A DNA stretch of 24,971 bases from an uncultured Eggerthella sp. (GTDB lineage: Bacteria > Actinomycetota > Coriobacteriia > Coriobacteriales > Eggerthellaceae). The stretch is taken from the NCBI GenBank assembly GCA_900551155.1, contig URVA01000010.1, positions 1-24,971 on the forward strand, written 5' to 3'. The position numbers were made by a program, and so were the translations under genes. Below are positions 21,764-24,971 of the stretch, piece after piece (position 1 is the stretch's first letter; the number at the start of each line of letters is the position of its first letter). The notes beneath the pieces were generated by a model that saw only the letters and a program-made list of their open reading frames with translations, was not told where the DNA came from and searched no databases.

Positions 21764-23041
21764 ATGTCGTTAATAGTTTCAAAATTTGGTGGCACTTCAG
21801 TTGCTTCCCCCGAAAGAATTAAAAACGTAGCAAAACGCCTTATTGCTATGAAGCAGCAGGGCAACGATGTGGTGGCAGTTGTGTCGGCAATGGGTAAGAC
21901 AACCGATGAATTGGTTGGGCTTGCGGCTGCACTTAACGACCATCCTTCGAAGCGTGAAATGGATATGCTGCTTTCTACAGGCGAGCAGGTAAGTATGTCG
22001 CTTCTTGCTATGGCTATTCAGGCGCTTGGCTACAATGCGGTTAGCTTTACGGGGTGGCAAGCAGGCATTACTACCGACAACGATTTTTCTAGTGCAAAAA
22101 TTGAAGATATCGATGCAAACAAAATCCGTAAAGCCTTATCTACAGGGGCTATCGTAGTTGTTGCTGGTTTTCAGGGGGTATCTGAAAACGGCGACATCAC
22201 CACGCTTGGTAGAGGCGGCTCTGACACGACGGCGGTTGCGCTTGCTTATGGCATTGACGCTGATGTTTGCGAGATTTATTCGGATGTTGAAGGCATCTAT
22301 ACCGCAGATCCTCGTGTTGCGCCTCGCGCTCGCAAGTTAAGCTGTATCTCTTACGATGACATGCTTGAGCTTTCAAGTGGGGGAGCTGGCGTTCTGCAGG
22401 CACGTGCGGTGGAGTTCGCACGCAAATACAATGTGGTAATTCATTCCCGTTCTGCTTTCTCTGATGAAGAAGGCACACTTATCAAGGAGGTTGTTCCTTC
22501 CATGGAGCAGGCAGTTATTTCTGGTATTGCACACGATACATCCGAGATGAAAATTACGCTTCGCGGTCTTCCTGATGAGTTGGGAATTGCAGCACGCGTA
22601 TTTTCTATTCTGGCATCAAGCGATGTTTCGGTTGATATGATCATCCAAAACGTTACCAACGATGGCAAGGCAAACATTTCCTTTACGTTCCCTGGTTCTC
22701 AGAAGGAACAGGCTTTATCTGCGGTAGAGCGCATTACTCAGCAGTTTGGCGCTACCTCTTTAATGGACGACAACATTGCTAAGGTTTCGCTGGTAGGTAC
22801 GGGCATGAAGTCAAGCCCTGGTGTTGCTGCGAAGGCGTTTGCGGCGCTGGCGGAAAACAACGTTAACATCATGATGATTTCCACCAGTCCTATCCGTATT
22901 TCTGTTGTGGTTGAAGGTAGCCAGGTACAGACAGCGGTTCGTTGTTTGCATACTGCGTTTGGTTTGGACTCTGACAGCATCTTTGAGGAAACGCAGCTTT
23001 CTCCAGAAGAAATTGCTGCAAAGATGGCAAAGGGTCGCTAA
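21764..23041 (+). CDS. lysC: Aspartokinase (aspartate kinase), alpha subunit
   Basis: Phosphorylates aspartate, the first step to lysine, threonine, methionine and diaminopimelate. From the ATG at 21764 it has 425 residues, close to the monofunctional LysC type. I chose this start because the family N-terminus MSLIVSKFGGTSV begins there; an upstream in-frame ATG at 21722 overlaps the promoter. Kinase motifs: KFGGTSV (7-13), VVSAMGKTTDEL, STGEQVS, TTLGRGGSDTTAVALA. The C-terminal third holds two ACT domains (from about 262 and 340), which bind the feedback inhibitor lysine and/or threonine. An internal start at codon 247 probably yields a separate beta subunit. It stands alone between a structured upstream region and a strong terminator; no asd gene follows. 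Confidence 0.96.
   Translation: MSLIVSKFGGTSVASPERIKNVAKRLIAMKQQGNDVVAVVSAMGKTTDELVGLAAALNDHPSKREMDMLLSTGEQVSMSLLAMAIQALGYNAVSFTGWQAGITTDNDFSSAKIEDIDANKIRKALSTGAIVVVAGFQGVSENGDITTLGRGGSDTTAVALAYGIDADVCEIYSDVEGIYTADPRVAPRARKLSCISYDDMLELSSGGAGVLQARAVEFARKYNVVIHSRSAFSDEEGTLIKEVVPSMEQAVISGIAHDTSEMKITLRGLPDELGIAARVFSILASSDVSVDMIIQNVTNDGKANISFTFPGSQKEQALSAVERITQQFGATSLMDDNIAKVSLVGTGMKSSPGVAAKAFAALAENNVNIMMISTSPIRISVVVEGSQVQTAVRCLHTAFGLDSDSIFEETQLSPEEIAAKMAKGR
22484..22504 (+). promoter_or_regulatory. Internal ribosome site and start codon for aspartokinase beta subunit
   Basis: AAGGAGG (22484-22490) is a perfect Shine-Dalgarno match inside lysC, 11 nt before an in-frame ATG (22502-22504, codon 247). 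The site falls at the junction of kinase and regulatory domains, the same place as the beta start in Corynebacterium and Bacillus aspartokinases. Confidence 0.65.
22502..23041 (+). CDS. lysC: Aspartokinase beta (regulatory) subunit, internal in-frame product
   Basis: Translation from the internal ATG gives 179 residues beginning MEQAVISGIAHDTSEMKI and containing only the two ACT domains. In alpha2beta2 aspartokinases (for example Corynebacterium glutamicum, beta of 172 residues) the beta subunit starts at the equivalent residue and shares the pattern EEAVLTGVATDKSEAK. It would assemble with the full-length subunit to form the allosteric site. Its existence here is inferred from the ribosome site and the homology. 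Confidence 0.6.
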   Translation: MEQAVISGIAHDTSEMKITLRGLPDELGIAARVFSILASSDVSVDMIIQNVTNDGKANISFTFPGSQKEQALSAVERITQQFGATSLMDDNIAKVSLVGTGMKSSPGVAAKAFAALAENNVNIMMISTSPIRISVVVEGSQVQTAVRCLHTAFGLDSDSIFEETQLSPEEIAAKMAKGR

Positions 23042-23066
23042 TAAAATCATAAAGAGTTCTGTATTT

Positions 23067-23101
23067 AAGCGCTGCTCGAAATATCGGGCAGCGCTTTTTT
23101 A
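23067..23101 (+). terminator. Strong intrinsic terminator of lysC
   Basis: A 13-bp stem (23067-23079 with 23084-23096, one G-T wobble) with a 4-nt loop and a run of T to 23100, 26 nt after the lysC stop. Confidence 0.95.
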
Positions 23102-23111
23102 TATTTCACAT

Positions 23112-23152
23112 GTGACAAATGGACAGGTCGTTTGTTACGGGTTATTTGTCAC
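23112..23152. repeat. 9-bp inverted repeat at the end of trpA
   Basis: GTGACAAAT (23112-23120) and ATTTGTCAC (23144-23152) are exact reverse complements, 23 nt apart, overlapping the trpA stop codon. No T tract follows on the minus strand, so its role as a trp terminator is doubtful; a 3' stabilising hairpin is possible. Confidence 0.45.
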
Positions 23153-23925
23153 GCTTGCATTACCGCCTCTTTCATGGAGCGCACGTAATCTTCAACATAA
23201 GGTACGCAGTCTTTTCCGTATTGTGCGCAAAGCTTTACAATAGCGCTGCCTACAATGGCGCCATCGCTTTGAGCGGCCATGGTGCGGGCTTGTTCGGGGG
23301 TAGAAATGCCAAAACCTACCGCGCAGGGAATATCTTGCTGCTCTTTTACAAGCGCTACCATAGCTCCAATATCGGTGGTGATGTTAGAGCGTACGCCGGT
23401 TACGCCTAAAGAAGAAACACAGTAAACGAATCCGTGAGCCTTCTTGGCGATTGCAGCAATACGCTCGTGAGAAGTGGGAGCAATCATTGGGATGCGATCG
23501 ATCCCTGCCTTGGCGAAGGGAATTTCGAATTCGTCGGCTTCTTCGAAAGGAACATCGGGCAAGATAATGCCATCAATGCCCACTTCGGCGGCTGTTTTTG
23601 CGAACTGGTCAATGCCGTAGGAGAAAATTACGTTGGCGTACGTCATAAACACCAAAGGTATTTGAGTGGTTTTCCTTACGCGGCGCACCAGATCAAACAC
23701 TTTATCGGTGGTGGTGCCAGCTGACAGGGACCGAATGTTGGCTTCTTGGATAACGGGTCCTTCAGCGGTAGGGTCTGAAAACGGAATGCCTAGCTCAATA
23801 AGATCAGCACCTGCGCGTTCCATGGCGTAGATTAGCTGTTCGGTGGTTTCTAGGTCTGGGTCGCCGCAGGTTATAAAGGGAATAAATGCTTTGCCATTTT
23901 CAAAAGCGCGGGCTATGTTGCTCAT
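23149..23925 (-). CDS. trpA: Tryptophan synthase alpha chain
   Basis: A 258-residue TIM-barrel protein that cleaves indole-3-glycerol phosphate to indole and glyceraldehyde 3-phosphate and passes indole to TrpB. Signature ELGIPFSDPTAEGPVIQ (44-60) contains the catalytic Glu (E44, Salmonella E49); the second catalytic acid, Asp60 in Salmonella, is Glu (E55). Other landmarks: PFITCGDPDLETT (16-28), GIILPDVPFEE, SSLGVTGVRS (phosphate loop) and VGFGISTPEQ and GAIVGSAIV. The ATG at 23925 has AAGGAG 8 nt upstream. It follows trpB by 33 nt in the leftward direction and is the last gene of the operon in view. Confidence 0.96.
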   Translation of the reverse strand: MSNIARAFENGKAFIPFITCGDPDLETTEQLIYAMERAGADLIELGIPFSDPTAEGPVIQEANIRSLSAGTTTDKVFDLVRRVRKTTQIPLVFMTYANVIFSYGIDQFAKTAAEVGIDGIILPDVPFEEADEFEIPFAKAGIDRIPMIAPTSHERIAAIAKKAHGFVYCVSSLGVTGVRSNITTDIGAMVALVKEQQDIPCAVGFGISTPEQARTMAAQSDGAIVGSAIVKLCAQYGKDCVPYVEDYVRSMKEAVMQA

Positions 23926-23958
23926 GTTGTGTCTCCTTAAAAGATTGTCTGGTTTGCT

Positions 23959-24971
23959 CTATTCGTGAATATCTTCGCCACGGTAGCGCGCGATAGCTGC
24001 GCAGTCTTTGTCGCCGCGACCCGAAAGTGTAATAACGATGGTTTGATCGGGGCTCATGGTTGGTGCAAGCTTGCGCGCATAGGCAACTGCGTGGGCGCTT
24101 TCAATAGCAGGAATAATGCCTTCAGTGCGGGAGAGGTATTCGAAAGCATCGACAGCTTCATCGTCGGTGATAGCTACGTATTCGGCGCGTCCTGCATCGT
24201 GAAGTGCGGCATGTTCAGGGCCAATGCCAGGATAGTCAAGACCAGCGGAAATGGAATATACGGGGGCAATCTGTCCGTGTTCGTCCTGGCAGAAGTAGCT
24301 TTTCATGCCATGGAAAATTCCCAGCTTTCCTGTGGCAATGGTGGCTGCGGTTTCGAAGGTGTCAATGCCGCGGCCCGCTGCTTCGCAACCAATAAGGCGT
24401 ACCTCGGGGTCGTTGATGAAGTGATAGAACGATCCAATAGCGTTAGATCCGCCGCCCACGCAGGCCATTACTACATCGGGAAGCTTTCCTTTAAGTTCCA
24501 ACATCTGTTCTTTAATCTCTGACGAGATTACAGCCTGGAAATCGCGCACGATAGTAGGGAAGGGATGGGGACCCATGCAGGAGCCAAGGCAGTAGTGGGT
24601 GTCGTCAATCCGATTGGTCCATTCGCGGAAGGTTTCGCTTACCGCATCTTTAAGCGTGCCTGTGCCGCTATCGACAGGGTGTACTTCGGCACCCAACAGG
24701 CGCATTTTGTAAACGTTGAGCGCTTGACGTTCGGTGTCTTCGCGACCCATAAACACCACGCATTCCATATCGAGCAAGGCTGCGGCGGTAGCGGTGGCAA
24801 CACCGTGCTGTCCAGCTCCAGTTTCGGCAATCAGGCGGGTTTTGCCCATCTTTTTTGCCAGAAGTGCCTGACCCAATACGTTGTTGATTTTATGCGCCCC
24901 AGTATGATTGAGGTCTTCACGTTTGAGATATATTTTGGCGCCGCCAAGGTCTTTGGTCATTTTCTCTGCAT
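23959..24971 (-). CDS. trpB: Tryptophan synthase beta chain (partial, 5' end beyond window)
   Basis: PLP enzyme joining indole and serine to make tryptophan. About 336 residues are visible; the frame stays open to the window edge (codons for A, E, K precede the first Met, giving the usual AEKMTKDLGG), so the apparent start at 24960 is not the true one and roughly 60-65 N-terminal residues are missing. Motifs: KREDLNHTGAHKINN with the PLP lysine, ETGAGQHGVATATAAAL, the PLP-phosphate loop GGGSNAIGSF, and a C-terminal TLSGRGDKD. It lies directly upstream of trpA; other trp genes probably continue to the right. Confidence 0.96.
   Translation of the reverse strand, partial: AEKMTKDLGGAKIYLKREDLNHTGAHKINNVLGQALLAKKMGKTRLIAETGAGQHGVATATAAALLDMECVVFMGREDTERQALNVYKMRLLGAEVHPVDSGTGTLKDAVSETFREWTNRIDDTHYCLGSCMGPHPFPTIVRDFQAVISSEIKEQMLELKGKLPDVVMACVGGGSNAIGSFYHFINDPEVRLIGCEAAGRGIDTFETAATIATGKLGIFHGMKSYFCQDEHGQIAPVYSISAGLDYPGIGPEHAALHDAGRAEYVAITDDEAVDAFEYLSRTEGIIPAIESAHAVAYARKLAPTMSPDQTIVITLSGRGDKDCAAIARYRGEDIHE

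Noticed and set aside
24639..24960. trpB start at 24960
   Set aside because: The frame continues upstream to the window edge with the conserved AEK before this Met, and the protein would lack its N-terminal part.
1..24971. CRISPR array, prophage, insertion sequence or toxin-antitoxin system
   Set aside because: No regularly spaced identical repeats of 20-40 bp, no transposase or phage motifs, and no small paired toxin-antitoxin frames were found on either strand.

Overview
The window looks like the chromosome of an anaerobic actinobacterium, most plausibly a member of the Coriobacteriia (Eggerthellales or a relative). The reasons are the glmU-prs-pth order and a DivIC-type divisome protein followed by a Ppx/GppA phosphatase (both actinobacterial neighbourhoods), a CwlM-like peptidoglycan-binding protein, an aldo/keto reductase with a ferredoxin-type 4Fe-4S tail (an anaerobe signature), and an arginine-derivative catabolism pair. 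Base composition is moderate by eye (about half G+C). Genus cannot be fixed from sequence alone. There is no phage, transposase, integrase or CRISPR array; this is core chromosome with a few unusual intergenic regions.

Layout. 1-2545 (minus): a terminator, an ArcD-like APC permease and a dimethylarginine dimethylaminohydrolase (DDAH), separated by a perfect 15-bp palindrome. 2546-2889: divergent T/G-rich intergenic region. 2890-3918 (plus): ferredoxin-domain aldo/keto reductase. 3986-4948 (minus): SpoU/TrmH RNA methyltransferase carrying an in-frame 4 x 21-bp repeat. 4976-5305: divergent intergenic region with a phased GTTTTGT array. 5306-6103 (plus): yebC, with a terminator whose 3' arm is duplicated. 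6322-8725 (plus): FtsB/DivIC-like protein with a very long disordered N-terminus, overlapping a Ppx/GppA phosphatase. 8853-8937: tRNA-Leu(UAA). 9044-11068 (plus): polyprenyl diphosphate synthase and a CwlM-like peptidoglycan-binding protein. 11147-14058 (plus): glmU-prs-pth, closed by a strong terminator. 14193-20588 (plus): a RecJ/RecQ-like helicase fusion, bifunctional rel and an MBL-fold hydrolase. 20691-21347 (plus): DUF47/PhoU-like protein. 21348-21763: a densely structured non-coding region. 21764-23041 (plus): aspartokinase with a probable internal start for a regulatory beta subunit, then a strong terminator. 23149-24971 (minus): trpA and the 3' part of trpB, which runs off the right edge.

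How the genes fit together. Much of the central block serves envelope growth: UDP-GlcNAc (GlmU), isoprenoid carrier (prenyl synthase), a CwlM-like possible regulator of peptidoglycan precursor synthesis, and a divisome protein. Stringent-response metabolism appears twice (Ppx/GppA and Rel). The left end suggests import and hydrolysis of arginine or methylarginines. The right end is amino-acid biosynthesis (aspartate family and tryptophan). The most unusual single gene is the 1114-residue fusion of a complete RecJ nuclease to an SF2 helicase, which would put 5'-end resection and unwinding in one polypeptide. Several probable promoters share an extended -10 (TGnTAnnnT or close) with little recognisable -35.
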